Part shown: positions 8,229 through 17,975 of the stretch, in pieces
Layout: every line of letters begins with the position of its first letter
Position numbering within the stretch: position 1 is the first letter of the stretch
Assembly: GCA_029251525.1 (NCBI GenBank)
Contig: JAQXDE010000055.1
Location: 124,001-188,000, forward strand
Length of the DNA stretch: 64,000 nt
Origin: Saprospiraceae bacterium
Lineage (GTDB): Bacteria; Bacteroidota; Bacteroidia; Chitinophagales; Saprospiraceae
Reading direction: 5' to 3'
Program-made: the position numbers and the translations under genes
The notes under the pieces: model-generated
Databases searched by the model: none
What the model was told of the DNA's origin: nothing
What the model saw: only the letters and a program-made list of their open reading frames with translations

Positions 8229-11200
8229 TTATTTTCGAAGAATTACATCTCCTTTATAAATTTCAACTATCCCATCGATAAACTCTATTTCAGCATAATA
8301 AACGAAGACATTTGGATTTAATTTTTCTCCTTTAAAAAATCCATCCCAGCCATGATCAGGTGTGTTAGGTTGAAAATCTTCATCCGTAAATACGAGTTCT
8401 CCCCATCGAGTAAATATCTGAAATTTGTTTACTTGTTTTATCATCAAGTCATTGGCGTTGATATAGAATATATCGTTGAAGCCATCATCATTTGGAGTAA
8501 ATGCATTTGGAATAAATATATCCCTTGGCTTTTCAACGTTGACAATAATATCGGTAGTAGTTTTACAACCATTTAAATTGATGACTGTAAAAGTATATAA
8601 AGAGGTGTTATATGGGTTGGCGATAGGGTTTAAACAATTATGACAATCAAGAGAATCTGAACTAGTCCAATAGAGGGTGTCAATCGCATTAGATGGATAA
8701 TTTATTTGCGGTAACAACGTATAATCTTCACCTAATTCAATTGTGACGCTTGCTGGTAATTCTACAATTAATTCTGGTATGTCAAGAATAGTGATTTCTT
8801 CAGAATATTGACAACCTTGAGCATCCTCAATTAAAAGATTATAATTCCCTGATTCTAAGGAGTTAAAATTGGGGTTATTTGTAAATGGTTGATTATTTAT
8901 GGAATAAAGGTAAGGTGCAATTCCACCAATGATGTTATTGATGATAACACTTCCTTGATCTCCAAAGCAAGGAGGTTGGTTAATTAAGAAATCTGCACTC
9001 GTTAAAATGTTAGTATTTTCATTGACTATAGTACTTTCTATCGTGGTGCAACCATTGATTGTATTTGTAATTTCTAAGATATAAATTCCTGTTTGTGATA
9101 CTGTTGTGTTGAGCTCATTTGTGTTACCTGTGATGATACCATTTGAAGTAGTCCACTGGTAATTAAAGTTATTTCCAACAGAGGAATTACCTGCATCTAA
9201 TGAGACTGAAAAAGTGGTACAGTCAAATTCATCAGCAGGAGAAATGATTGCAATAGGAGGTGTGATATCTTCTGAAACAATAATTTCTTCAGAAACTTCA
9301 CAGCCATTTACATTATTTAAGATAGTCAAAATAAAGGATCCTGGCTGGCTGATAGTTGGAGTTAAAGTAGTAGGATTTTGAATTGTTCCAAGGCCAGTCC
9401 AAAGATATTCGAATTCATTTCCAATCGATGAGTTTGTTGCATTCAAGTCAATAGAAGTAACTATACAGGTCAATATATCTGGATTTTCAAATTCAATATT
9501 TGGAAAACTATTATCTTGTGTAATATTGACTGAAGCTGATTCAGAGCAACCATTTAAAATGTCCGTCACGGTTAAAACTAATGTTCCTGCTTCATCAATT
9601 TGCGGATTTTGATCAGTTGAAATTAAGATATTATTCAATTTCCATTCGTATGTTACATTGCCAATTGGAGTTGAATTACTTCCATCAACTACTAAGCTAG
9701 TTTGATCGCATGATAAATTCAAATTAGTAATTGCATCTATTAATGGGGTAGGAGTTGTTGTATTTTCTTCCACCAAAATTTGTTGCGTAGCTGTACAACC
9801 GTTATCATCATCAGTTGCAATTAATTGAAATAAGCCAATATCATTCACTTGGACAGTTGAAGATGTACTAATAGGAATTCCCGTTGGATCAAACCATTCG
9901 TAAGAAGTAGCTGCTGAAATGACAGCGTTTAATTCGACTTCGAGATTTGCGCATGTCAATATTCCATCAACAGCAGGTAATGCATTAGGAGTAGTAAAAT
10001 CCTCTGTTATCTCTATGCTCGTTGAAGCATTACAGCCATTGGTAATGTCGGTAACGATCAAGTTGTAAAGACCAATTTCAGTTGCGTTATAATTAAAATC
10101 ATTACTTACGATTATACCAGTGGGATCAAGCCATTCGTATTGAAAATTACTTCCGGTACTAGAATTAGTTGCATTGATTTCGTAAAAAAATTGATTACAG
10201 GTTAAGATACCATTATCATTTGTTCCAGCAGTAGGAGCTGTCAAATCATCTTCTACCAAAACAGAAGTTGAAGAAACACAACCATTTGCTAAGTCAGTTA
10301 TATTTAAAATGTAATTACCTGATTGTGAGATATTAATGGTTGGATTGATTCCTATTTGTTGCCCTACACCATTATACCATTGATAAGAAAGTTGTCCTAT
10401 CCCTAAAGATGTAGAACCAATTAAATCAATATTTTCTTGTGTACATGTAATTAAATTTGGAGGAGAAATTATAGGTGTAGGTAAGTCGGTATATTGAATT
10501 ACTTCTACTTCCGAAAGATCCGTACATCCATTAATATTATTGGTAACTGTCAATGTATAAACTCCAGGTTCAGAAGTATTTAACATAGGCGAAATTCCTA
10601 TTGGTATTCCACTAGGGGAAAGCCATTCGTAATCATAATCTAAACCCAAATTGGAGTTACTTCCATCTAATGTAACCGTTGATGTATTGCAATCTATAGT
10701 ATCATTTTGTCCTGCATCAGAAAAAGGAGGCTCAATATTTTCTTCTACTAAAAATGAGGTGGAAGCCGAACAACCATTACTTTGGTCGATAACTAAAAGT
10801 CCATAATCCCCGATGATAGTTGCATCGATATTTGTTTGATCAATAATTGAAACACCATTTGGAGCAGTCCATTCAAAGTCTAAAAATCCAATTCCTATTG
10901 ATGTAGAAGCGTCTAAATTTACAGCACTGTTGATGCAAGTAAGTATACCATCATTTGTAATAATTGGAGTTGGCAAATTATTATCTAATGCAACAATTGT
11001 CGAAGAAGTATCCGCACAACCATTTTGTGTATCAGTTACAATTAAATAATAAGTATCTTCCACTGAGGCATCTAGTATAGAATTATTGCCTAATAAAATT
11101 CCTGCAGAATTTATCCATTGATAATCCGTGGTATTGCTGTTAGTAGAGTTGGTTCCGTCAAGCTGGACGGATGATGTAACACAATTAAGGGTAGCATTAT

Positions 11201-14200
11201 TTCCAGCGGTAGAAATAACATTGGTAATATTTTCATCAACAGTCACTACTTCAGATGAAGAACAACCATTAGCATTATTGGTAATTATGAAATTATAATT
11301 TCCACTTTGATTTACTTGGTAGGAAATGTCGTTGGATAAAAATCCACCCATGTTATTTTGCCATTCATAGATTATATCTAAACCACTAGTACTTCCAGTT
11401 CCATCTAAAGTTGATACAGGTTGATCGCAAGTTATTATTTCAGAATTCGTTATGATTTGAGGAGCAAAAGTGTCTTGGCTAATTGTAACTGATGTTATGG
11501 TTGAACAACCGTTGGTATTATTAGTTACGGTTAAAGTATATTCACCAATCTCTGAAACGTCAAGGTTTGAGGTCGTAGATAATATACCATTTCCATTTGT
11601 GTCTGACCAAGAATAAATAATTTCGTTTCCAATACTTGATCCGGTATTTTGTAATAAGATATTTTCATCAATACAATTCAAAACATCTGTATTCAAATCT
11701 ATAACTGCCAAAGGGGAATTTCCATCTTGGATTACTTCTATAGAATCTATATTGAAGCATCCTGTTGTACTGTTAGTCACAATTAAAGTATAGAGCCCAG
11801 GTTCTGAAACATTAATAATTGATCCACTTCCTGGTGATAAATTATCAGAATCAAACCATTCATAATTAATATTTACTCCAGAGGATGAACTACTTCCATC
11901 TAAGGTTGATTGTAATTCTGTACAGGTTAATTGAGAAGGAGTTTGCAAAATTACTGTAGGTTCAGTTAAGTCTTCTACGACAACTACATCTGTTGAGGAG
12001 GAGCAGCCAGTTGTATTGTCAGTTACCACAAAGGTATAAGTACCTGATTGAGATGTATTTATAGAAATATTTCCCCCTAAAGATGCATTCTGATTATCTA
12101 ACCATTCATAGGTAATATCTGTACCTATACTTGAACCAGTTCCATTCAAGGTAACATCTACATTAGCACATGTCAAATCTCCATCTGAAATTGCAGTTAC
12201 GGTTGGTACATTGGTGTCTTGAGTTATGATAACTTCATCACTTGCTGAGCAGTCATTTACAGTACTCGTCACTACTAATGTGAAGGTATCGGAAGATGAA
12301 ACACTAATCATATTTCCAGAACCGATATTCGTGTTATTTGAATTAAACCAATCGTAAATAAATCCTCCTTGGCTTGAGTTACTTCCATCTAAGGTGATCG
12401 AGGAAGCAGTACATGAAAGGATGCCTCCAGTTCCAGCATCCGCATTTGGAGGAGTGATGTTTTGATCAATAGTTACAGTTGAAGTTTGTGAACAACCATT
12501 TGTATCATCAGTTACAATTAAATTATAAGTATCAGGTATTGATACATTTAATAAAACATCATTGCCTAAACTGTCACCCATTAAATTTTGCCACTCATAG
12601 GAAAAATTGGCACCTGTACTAGAATTACTTCCATTTAAAGTAATATCTAAAACATTACATGTTAAGCTTGACATTGCACCAGCATCAGCAATAGGTAAAT
12701 TACTATTTCCTGAAACGATGACATCATCTGATGAGGAGCAACCTGTTGTTAGGTTTGTAACAACCAAAGTATAAGTGCCAGTAATTAGAGTATTAAATGT
12801 TGTTCCTGTTTCCACTTGCATTCCAGTTGCATCTTGCCAAACTAATGTGAAGTTTGTTCCATTATCTGAACTACTCCCATCCAATGTTGCGGTTAAATTA
12901 GAACAATTTATTATGAAATCTGACCCTGCATTTGAATTAGGTAAAGCGTTGTTTTCAGAAACGATCGCGTCGTCTGTTGCTGAACAACCTGTTGTTGTGT
13001 TGGTTACAACTAGTGTGTAAGTTCCTACAACTGAAGTATTTAAAGTTTCACCTGTACCAACTTGTAAACCGTTTGAATCCAACCAAACCAAAGTAAACTC
13101 AGTTCCAGTATCCGAGTTACTAGCATCTAGGCTAGCAGATAAATTATTACAATCTATTGAGAAATCCGCTCCAGCATCTGCAAAAGGTGGAGTCGTATTT
13201 TCGGTAATATTAACATCGTCAGTAGAAATACAACCATTGGCAATATTGGTTACTACTAGAGTATAAGTGCCTGTAGTAGTTGTATTGAAACTTGTTCCAG
13301 AGCCTACAGGAACACCGCTTTCATTTTGCCAAATAAGTGAGAATCCAGTTCCTGAATCAGATCCACTACCATCTAAAATAGCCAATATATTATTACAATC
13401 AATGATGAAATCAGTCCCTGCATTTGCTATTGGTGAATTAGAGTTTCCTGAAACAATTGCATCATCTGTGGATATACAACCATTGGCAGTATTTGTAACA
13501 ACTAAAGTGTAAGTTCCTGTATTCATGGTTATCAAAACAGGACCAGTTCCAACTTGAAATCCATTGACATCTTGCCAAGCTAGGGTAAATTCAGAACCTA
13601 AATCAGAGTTACTACCGTCAAGAGTTGCTGAAGAATTATTACAATCAATCATAACATCTGCACCAGCATCTGCATTAGGAACAATAGTATTTCCCGAAAT
13701 AACAGCTTCATCAGAGGAAGAACAACCATTGGTTGTATCAGTAACAACTAAAGTGTATGTACCTTGGATTCCTGTAGTTAGCATTGTTCCCAATCCAACC
13801 TGTGTACCACTTGCATTAAGCCATACTAAAGATATATCAGCTCCTGTATCTGAGCCACTTCCATCCAAAGTCGTTGTTGGATTTGAACAATCAATAGTAC
13901 TGTTCAATCCGGCATCGGCAATTGGTGCAGAACTTTCAGTGACGTTTACTACATCTCCAGAAATACAATTATTATTGGAATTATAAACAGATAAAGTATA
14001 GTTTCCAGGTTCACATACTTCTGGATTTTGTAAACTACTAAAAAAACCACTTGGACCAGTCCAGGAGAAAATAATATCTACTCCATTTGAAGACATAGAT
14101 CCATCTAAAACGGTACAACCTGTCAAACAATCCAGCACCTGATTTAATCCTGCATTTGCAATTGGTAATATAGCATTGTCGAAAACATCGATAGTGCTAG

Positions 14201-15851
14201 AATTAGTACAAACTACATTTCCTTCAAGTTGAGTTATGGTTAAAGTATAAAGTCCAGCGCAGCCAACTTCTACAATAGGTGAAAATTCTCCATTTAAAAT
14301 ACAAGGACCTGTCCATTGATAAATAACATTGCCTGAATTACTAGAAAAACTTCCATCTAAAAAGACAGTTAAATTACCACAATCAATGGTTGGAATAGGA
14401 CTTTGAACTATTACAGATTGAGGGTTTAAAACCGTCAAATTTAGCGTCACGATACTATCGCAACCCAAATAATTTGCATTAGCCAAAGTTGTCATAAAAG
14501 TACCGTTATTACAATATGTGTCATTTCCAATAGTTACACAATCACCAATACACACGGTCTCATTGACAGTTGATGTACCATTTGGAATTACAGTCAAGGT
14601 TGTTGTTGTAACACTTAAACAGCCATTTGCTAATGGAGTATTATCTGAATAAACACCAGAGGTTGTTTGATTGGCACCTCCAGCAAAATAGGATTCTCCT
14701 TCACATATTGTTGCATTTACAAATTGTTCTATGCCTCCATAGTATGGATCAGGTGTATATGGACAAATGGATTGATTATTACTTGCACCACCAGTTGAGG
14801 CAGTTGTTCCCCAATAAGCTAAGGGGTTTCCCCCTAAACAGTTAGTAACAATATCATAAGTTCCATCTAATATTAGTATTTCATCAAAGTGAACCTCGTA
14901 AGCAAAAGTTGTCCCATTCCATCTAATTCTTACTAAGTGATCTTGCCCATCTTCAATATTACCTCCATTCAGAGAGATCGGACCAGCAATAGGAGGAGTT
15001 GGTGAGTTAACTGTCCCATTAACAGAAATTGCAGCGTGATCATCAGCAATATCGTTTACTCCAGCACCATTATTCCATGTATCAAATTCTATAATAAATG
15101 AATTTAAAATACCTTGGGCACCTATTCCTCCACCACCAATTCCACATGCAGAAGTTCCTGCTGGGTCATTTTGAAAACCCATAGTAATTCCATCAGCTCC
15201 ACCATTATTGTTCCCAAAGTTTAGCACAAACACTTTTTCAAAAGTCTGAGTCATATCATGCTGTTCTGAATCCCATGCACAACCTAATTGATTATTCACC
15301 GCTGTTGTTAGTTGGAGGCAATTTCCACTATTAGAGGCTGTTCCCACTAAAACATCTAATCCTAAAGGAATAAATGGAGGAGGATTGGAATCAGAAACTC
15401 GGATTTCAAAATCACCATTTGGTACTCCACCAACTGCCCAAACTTGAATATAAATAGTTGTCCCAGGAGTCAATCCATTACCTTCATAAAGTGCTGCCGA
15501 AGCATTTCCACACAAATCTTCTGAGGAACATCCCAGTAGATTTAAATTGGAACAAGTACCCGAATAAACTGCTAAGGCTGGATTTGTCATAGTTCCTGGC
15601 AAAAGCACTACACTTAAAAATCCAGTAGTAGGAACGGTAGTCGAAAACCAATAATCACTAGAAACATAATTCCCACAGGGTGGGGCAGGTAATCCCGAAT
15701 TAGTAGTTCCTAGGTTAGAATGGATCTCAAATTGACCTAGGTTGTTAGCAATTGGAGTAGCTGTATTACAAGTGTTTCCCGCCCTCATTTCAGTTTGAAT
15801 AAAAAAAACTAAAAGTAGTCCAAGAAAGAGTTTAAGTGTTGGTCTCATCAA
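8229..15851 (-). CDS. giant secreted surface protein: L-type lectin-like domain, about 22 PKD-like repeats, T9SS type B sorting domain
   Basis: The product has 2540 residues. Domain order: signal peptide 1-24; a beta-sandwich starting NTCNTATPI (about 25-160) that resembles domains often found N-terminal in T9SS proteins; an L-type lectin-like domain at about 163-370 (DGITMGFQNDP, FIIEFDTWNN, VRIRWNGTT); a Cys-rich ICEGESY-type segment to about 474; a tandem array of about 22 PKD/Ig-like repeats of about 82 residues at 474-2283; a SprB-like repeat (GGIAPYLYSINNQPF); and the type B sorting domain from about 2442 (IFIPNAFTPNDDGFND, FTRWGELVF, GWDGFFKGE). Each repeat has a Cys near its start (often DC or TC) and another in NGC near its end, suggesting one disulfide per repeat. 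It is probably exported by the T9SS and held at the cell surface as an adhesin, binding sugars through the lectin domain; that role is inferred. It is monocistronic and convergent with moaE. Confidence 0.88.
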   Translation of the reverse strand: MMRPTLKLFLGLLLVFFIQTEMRAGNTCNTATPIANNLGQFEIHSNLGTTNSGLPAPPCGNYVSSDYWFSTTVPTTGFLSVVLLPGTMTNPALAVYSGTCSNLNLLGCSSEDLCGNASAALYEGNGLTPGTTIYIQVWAVGGVPNGDFEIRVSDSNPPPFIPLGLDVLVGTASNSGNCLQLTTAVNNQLGCAWDSEQHDMTQTFEKVFVLNFGNNNGGADGITMGFQNDPAGTSACGIGGGGIGAQGILNSFIIEFDTWNNGAGVNDIADDHAAISVNGTVNSPTPPIAGPISLNGGNIEDGQDHLVRIRWNGTTFAYEVHFDEILILDGTYDIVTNCLGGNPLAYWGTTASTGGASNNQSICPYTPDPYYGGIEQFVNATICEGESYFAGGANQTTSGVYSDNTPLANGCLSVTTTTLTVIPNGTSTVNETVCIGDCVTIGNDTYCNNGTFMTTLANANYLGCDSIVTLNLTVLNPQSVIVQSPIPTIDCGNLTVFLDGSFSSNSGNVIYQWTGPCILNGEFSPIVEVGCAGLYTLTITQLEGNVVCTNSSTIDVFDNAILPIANAGLNQVLDCLTGCTVLDGSMSSNGVDIIFSWTGPSGFFSSLQNPEVCEPGNYTLSVYNSNNNCISGDVVNVTESSAPIADAGLNSTIDCSNPTTTLDGSGSDTGADISLVWLNASGTQVGLGTMLTTGIQGTYTLVVTDTTNGCSSSDEAVISGNTIVPNADAGADVMIDCNNSSATLDGSNSDLGSEFTLAWQDVNGFQVGTGPVLITMNTGTYTLVVTNTANGCISTDDAIVSGNSNSPIANAGTDFIIDCNNILAILDGSGSDSGTGFSLIWQNESGVPVGSGTSFNTTTTGTYTLVVTNIANGCISTDDVNITENTTPPFADAGADFSIDCNNLSASLDASNSDTGTEFTLVWLDSNGLQVGTGETLNTSVVGTYTLVVTNTTTGCSATDDAIVSENNALPNSNAGSDFIINCSNLTATLDGSSSDNGTNFTLVWQDATGMQVETGTTFNTLITGTYTLVVTNLTTGCSSSDDVIVSGNSNLPIADAGAMSSLTCNVLDITLNGSNSSTGANFSYEWQNLMGDSLGNDVLLNVSIPDTYNLIVTDDTNGCSQTSTVTIDQNITPPNADAGTGGILSCTASSITLDGSNSSQGGFIYDWFNSNNTNIGSGNMISVSSSDTFTLVVTSTVNDCSASDEVIITQDTNVPTVTAISDGDLTCANVDVTLNGTGSSIGTDITYEWLDNQNASLGGNISINTSQSGTYTFVVTDNTTGCSSSTDVVVVEDLTEPTVILQTPSQLTCTELQSTLDGSSSSSGVNINYEWFDSDNLSPGSGSIINVSEPGLYTLIVTNSTTGCFNIDSIEVIQDGNSPLAVIDLNTDVLNCIDENILLQNTGSSIGNEIIYSWSDTNGNGILSTTSNLDVSEIGEYTLTVTNNTNGCSTITSVTISQDTFAPQIITNSEIITCDQPVSTLDGTGSTSGLDIIYEWQNNMGGFLSNDISYQVNQSGNYNFIITNNANGCSSSEVVTVDENITNVISTAGNNATLNCVTSSVQLDGTNSTNSNTTDYQWINSAGILLGNNSILDASVEDTYYLIVTDTQNGCADTSSTIVALDNNLPTPIITNDGILTCINSAVNLDASTSIGIGFLDFEWTAPNGVSIIDQTNIDATIIGDYGLLVIDQSNGCSASTSFLVEENIEPPFSDAGQNDTIDCNTSTVTLDGSNSNLGLDYDYEWLSPSGIPIGISPMLNTSEPGVYTLTVTNNINGCTDLSEVEVIQYTDLPTPIISPPNLITCTQENIDLIGSTSLGIGQLSYQWYNGVGQQIGINPTINISQSGNYILNITDLANGCVSSTSVLVEDDLTAPTAGTNDNGILTCNQFFYEINATNSSTGSNFQYEWLDPTGIIVSNDFNYNATEIGLYNLIVTDITNGCNASTSIEITEDFTTPNALPAVDGILTCANLEVELNAVISAATSYEWFDPTGIPISTSSTVQVNDIGLFQLIATDDDNGCTATQQILVEENTTTPTPLIDAITNLNLSCDQTSLVVDGSNSTPIGNVTYEWKLNNILISTDQNPQIDEAGTLVLTVTDILNGCSESASVNITQDNSFPNIEFENPDILTCIVTSIDLNATNSSIGNEFEYLWTGLGTIQNPTTLTPTISQPGSFILTILNNVNGCEVSEEIIVSEDITPPIAIISPADEFDCTTFSVSLDAGNSSVGNNFNYQWTTSNGIITGNTNELNTTVSQTGIYILEITNTINGCTTIESTIVNENTNILTSADFLINQPPCFGDQGSVIINNIIGGIAPYLYSINNQPFTNNPNFNSLESGNYNLLIEDAQGCQYSEEITILDIPELIVELPASVTIELGEDYTLLPQINYPSNAIDTLYWTSSDSLDCHNCLNPIANPYNTSLYTFTVINLNGCKTTTDIIVNVEKPRDIFIPNAFTPNDDGFNDIFYINANDLMIKQVNKFQIFTRWGELVFTDEDFQPNTPDHGWDGFFKGEKLNPNVFVYYAEIEFIDGIVEIYKGDVILRK
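9001..14430 (-). repeat. tandem array of about 22 PKD-like repeat units, 246-bp period
   Basis: Reading the translated product, 22 successive units can be laid under one another. Each has the plan [ADAG]..[DC]..LDGS.S..G..[YEW]..[GTYTLVVTN]..[NGC]..[P]. Most are 81 to 83 residues, so the DNA period is about 246 bp. Units 3 to 7 (about 12720-13950) are more alike than the rest and look like the latest duplications. Outer units are more diverged. Confidence 0.85.
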
Positions 15852-16211
15852 AAAGAATGGTTTGCGTTGCCATTAAAAAAAACAATTTTAATTTCTTGCA
15901 GAGATTAAAAAAGGTGCTATTGTTGAAATAAAAAAATAGATTTTAAGTTATTGATTAACTAAAAATACGAAAAATATTTTTCCTAATCTTCAATATTTTT
16001 AGAAAATCAAAATGAATTAATAGTTGATTCACCCAAAAAACTCAATATTTTGGTAGTTTGCTTAATTTTTTCACCCTAGATAGTGTATCATTCACCACAA
16101 TGATTCATATTTCCACCATTTCGCGATCAAATTTTTTTTTTTACAAAAAAAATAAGTCAAATTTGTAAGTACATTAGAGTAAACGAAACCTTCAAAATTA
16201 AACAATTTCAA
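15852..16211. other. 360-bp divergent intergenic region
   Basis: This very AT-rich spacer lies between the giant gene and the cysteine synthase-like gene and must hold the promoters of both. No full TTTG-N19-TAnnTTTG match is seen in either direction. No RNA gene or riboswitch-like structure is visible. Confidence 0.5.
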
Positions 16212-17225
16212 ATGACAAAATTGACCTCAGAAATAGAGCAAAGAATTCAGAAGGGAGCCTACCGAAATATTACTAAGGCAATTGGCAATACTCCACTCGT
16301 AAAATTAAGACATTTATCTATAGATCTTCATACTAATATTTATGTAAAATTGGAATGTTTCAATCCTGGTCTTTCAGCTAAAGATCGAATAGCATTTTAT
16401 ATGATTGAAAAAGCGGAAAGGAATGGATTGTTAGAGCCTGGTGGAACTGTAATTGATGCAACCTCAGGGAATACAGGTTATGCTTTGGCTATGATTTGTG
16501 CGATTAAGGGTTATCGATGTGTTTTGACTGTTGCAGATAAGGCTTCAACAGAAAAGGTGAATGCACTTAAAGCACTAGGTGCTGAAGTGATTTTATGTCC
16601 GTCTAAAGTGAAACCAGAAGATCCAAGATCTTACTATTCGCAAGCCATAAGATTGACAAATGAAATTGATGGTGCATATTATACAAATCAAAACTTTAAT
16701 TCAGATAATAACTTAGCTCATTATCATGGAACTGGCCCTGAAATCTGGGAGCAAACAGAAGGTAAAATTACCCACATTGTTGCTGCTGTTGGTACAGGAG
16801 GAACATTATGTGGAACTGCTCAATATTTGATTGAACAAAATCCAAATATTGAAGTTATCGGAGTTGATGCGAAAGGTTCTGTATTGAAAAAATATCATGA
16901 AACTGGAGTTTTTGATAATAGTGAAATCCATCCTTATAAAATTGAAGGATTAGGAAAAAGCATTATTCCAGGAAATGTTAATTTTGATATAATCGATTAT
17001 TTTATTCGGGTAAATGATTTGGATTCAGCTCATATGACTAGGTCTTGTGCGAATCGGGAAGGGCTATTTTTAGGATATTCTTCGGGAGCAGTAATGCAAG
17101 CAATTCATCAGAAAAAAGATTGGAAAGAGGACGATTTAGTTGTGATGGTTTCTTCAGATCACGGAAGTAAATACCTGAGTTCTGTATACAATGATGATTG
17201 GATGAAAGAGCAAGGGTTTATCTAA
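16212..17225 (+). CDS. PLP-dependent cysteine synthase / cystathionine beta-synthase family enzyme
   Basis: The 337-residue protein is a fold-type II PLP enzyme. The PLP Lys is K57 in NPGLSAKDRIA, the substrate loop is ATSGNTGYA and the phosphate-binding loop is VGTGGTLCGT. The segment KPEDPRSYYSQA is the version found in cystathionine beta-synthases, more than in CysK or CysM. There is no heme-binding N-terminal extension and no C-terminal CBS-domain pair. It therefore either makes cysteine from O-acetylserine or condenses serine with homocysteine; sequence alone does not decide. It is monocistronic and ends before a perfect palindromic terminator. Confidence 0.88.
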   Translation: MTKLTSEIEQRIQKGAYRNITKAIGNTPLVKLRHLSIDLHTNIYVKLECFNPGLSAKDRIAFYMIEKAERNGLLEPGGTVIDATSGNTGYALAMICAIKGYRCVLTVADKASTEKVNALKALGAEVILCPSKVKPEDPRSYYSQAIRLTNEIDGAYYTNQNFNSDNNLAHYHGTGPEIWEQTEGKITHIVAAVGTGGTLCGTAQYLIEQNPNIEVIGVDAKGSVLKKYHETGVFDNSEIHPYKIEGLGKSIIPGNVNFDIIDYFIRVNDLDSAHMTRSCANREGLFLGYSSGAVMQAIHQKKDWKEDDLVVMVSSDHGSKYLSSVYNDDWMKEQGFI

Positions 17226-17260
17226 GTATTGCTTAGCATTTAAGCAGTTAAAACCAAAAA

Positions 17261-17294
17261 AGAGTTTGTACTTAGCTAAGTACAAACTCTTTTT
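17261..17294. terminator. perfect-palindrome bidirectional terminator
   Basis: Bases 17261-17290 are a perfect 30-bp inverted repeat (each arm AGAGTTTGTACTTAG or its complement) with no unpaired centre. A runs lie on the left and T runs on the right. It separates the convergent cysteine synthase-like gene and hpf. Confidence 0.85.
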
Positions 17295-17321
17295 ATTTTT
17301 ACAATGATAGAATACTAAAAA

Positions 17322-17621
17322 TTATTTTTTAGCATTTCTTTTTTTGTATTTTATAAGTTGCCGCTTTAGAGAGGAAGTTGCACTGTCAATAGAAGCTTCA
17401 AATGACTTGTTGGATTCTTTGACATAAAGTACACTTCCTGGAAGTATAATTTTCACTTCGGCTACTTTATCTTTGATTTGGCCAGAGTTTTCTAATTTAA
17501 GAATGACATCAGCATCAATAATTCGATCAAAAAGCTGAGTTAATTTACCTAGTTTTCTTTCTATGAACAAAATTAAGTTCTTGTCCGCCGAGAAATGTAA
17601 TGATTGGGTATGTACTTTCAT
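17322..17621 (-). CDS. hpf: ribosome hibernation-promoting factor, short form (HPF/RaiA family)
   Basis: The 99-residue protein has the HPF/RaiA fold: MKVHTQSLHFSADKNLILFIERKL at the start, a central FDRIIDADVILK strand and the basic C-terminal helix SLKRQLIKYKKRNAKK. It lacks the extra C-terminal domain of long HPF. It binds the 30S subunit and stabilises inactive ribosomes in stationary phase. It is third in the rpsU-xerC-hpf order that is common in Bacteroidota, but a 354-bp gap after xerC suggests it has its own promoter. Confidence 0.9.
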   Translation of the reverse strand: MKVHTQSLHFSADKNLILFIERKLGKLTQLFDRIIDADVILKLENSGQIKDKVAEVKIILPGSVLYVKESNKSFEASIDSATSSLKRQLIKYKKRNAKK

Positions 17622-17975
17622 TAATATCGTAATTTTTAAACTGTTAAAAAATAGGTAAGAAATATTTTATTGGGTTGGTGCTACATAGGCAGTAGGGATT
17701 TTAAATAGTTGTGAAAAAAGAATAACGATGAATAATTTTTTTCATTGTTCTGTTAATAAACCCAATCTAAGTTTTTAGTTTCAATAATGAAAACAATGTC
17801 AAAAGAATATGTGACACAATTCTACTTAGTCAAGACAAACTAATTATAATATATTGTTGAAGCAAATTAAAAATAAGAAAGTTCGTACGATTGGATTAGT
17901 CTAATGTTTACGTCTGATTAAGAGGGGTAGCACTAGGCAAGTAATAAAAAAATATTTTTTAAAAATGTAACAATT
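17622..17975. other. 354-bp intergenic region upstream of hpf
   Basis: This AT-rich region on the hpf 5' side has no ORF of note on either strand and no tRNA or clear hairpin. A weak promoter-like TTG-N-TATTCTTTTG arrangement can be traced on the minus strand near 17795-17835, but its spacing is off the consensus, so it is not called as a site. Confidence 0.4.

Noticed and set aside
12775-13986. Plus-strand open frames of 81 to 140 codons inside the giant gene
   Set aside because: They are antisense shadows of the PKD-like repeats; their spacing of 492 bp equals two repeat units, and their products show no known motif.
16212-17225. Call of this gene as plain CysK
   Set aside because: The KPEDPRSYYS segment fits cystathionine beta-synthase-like enzymes; only the broader family is safe.
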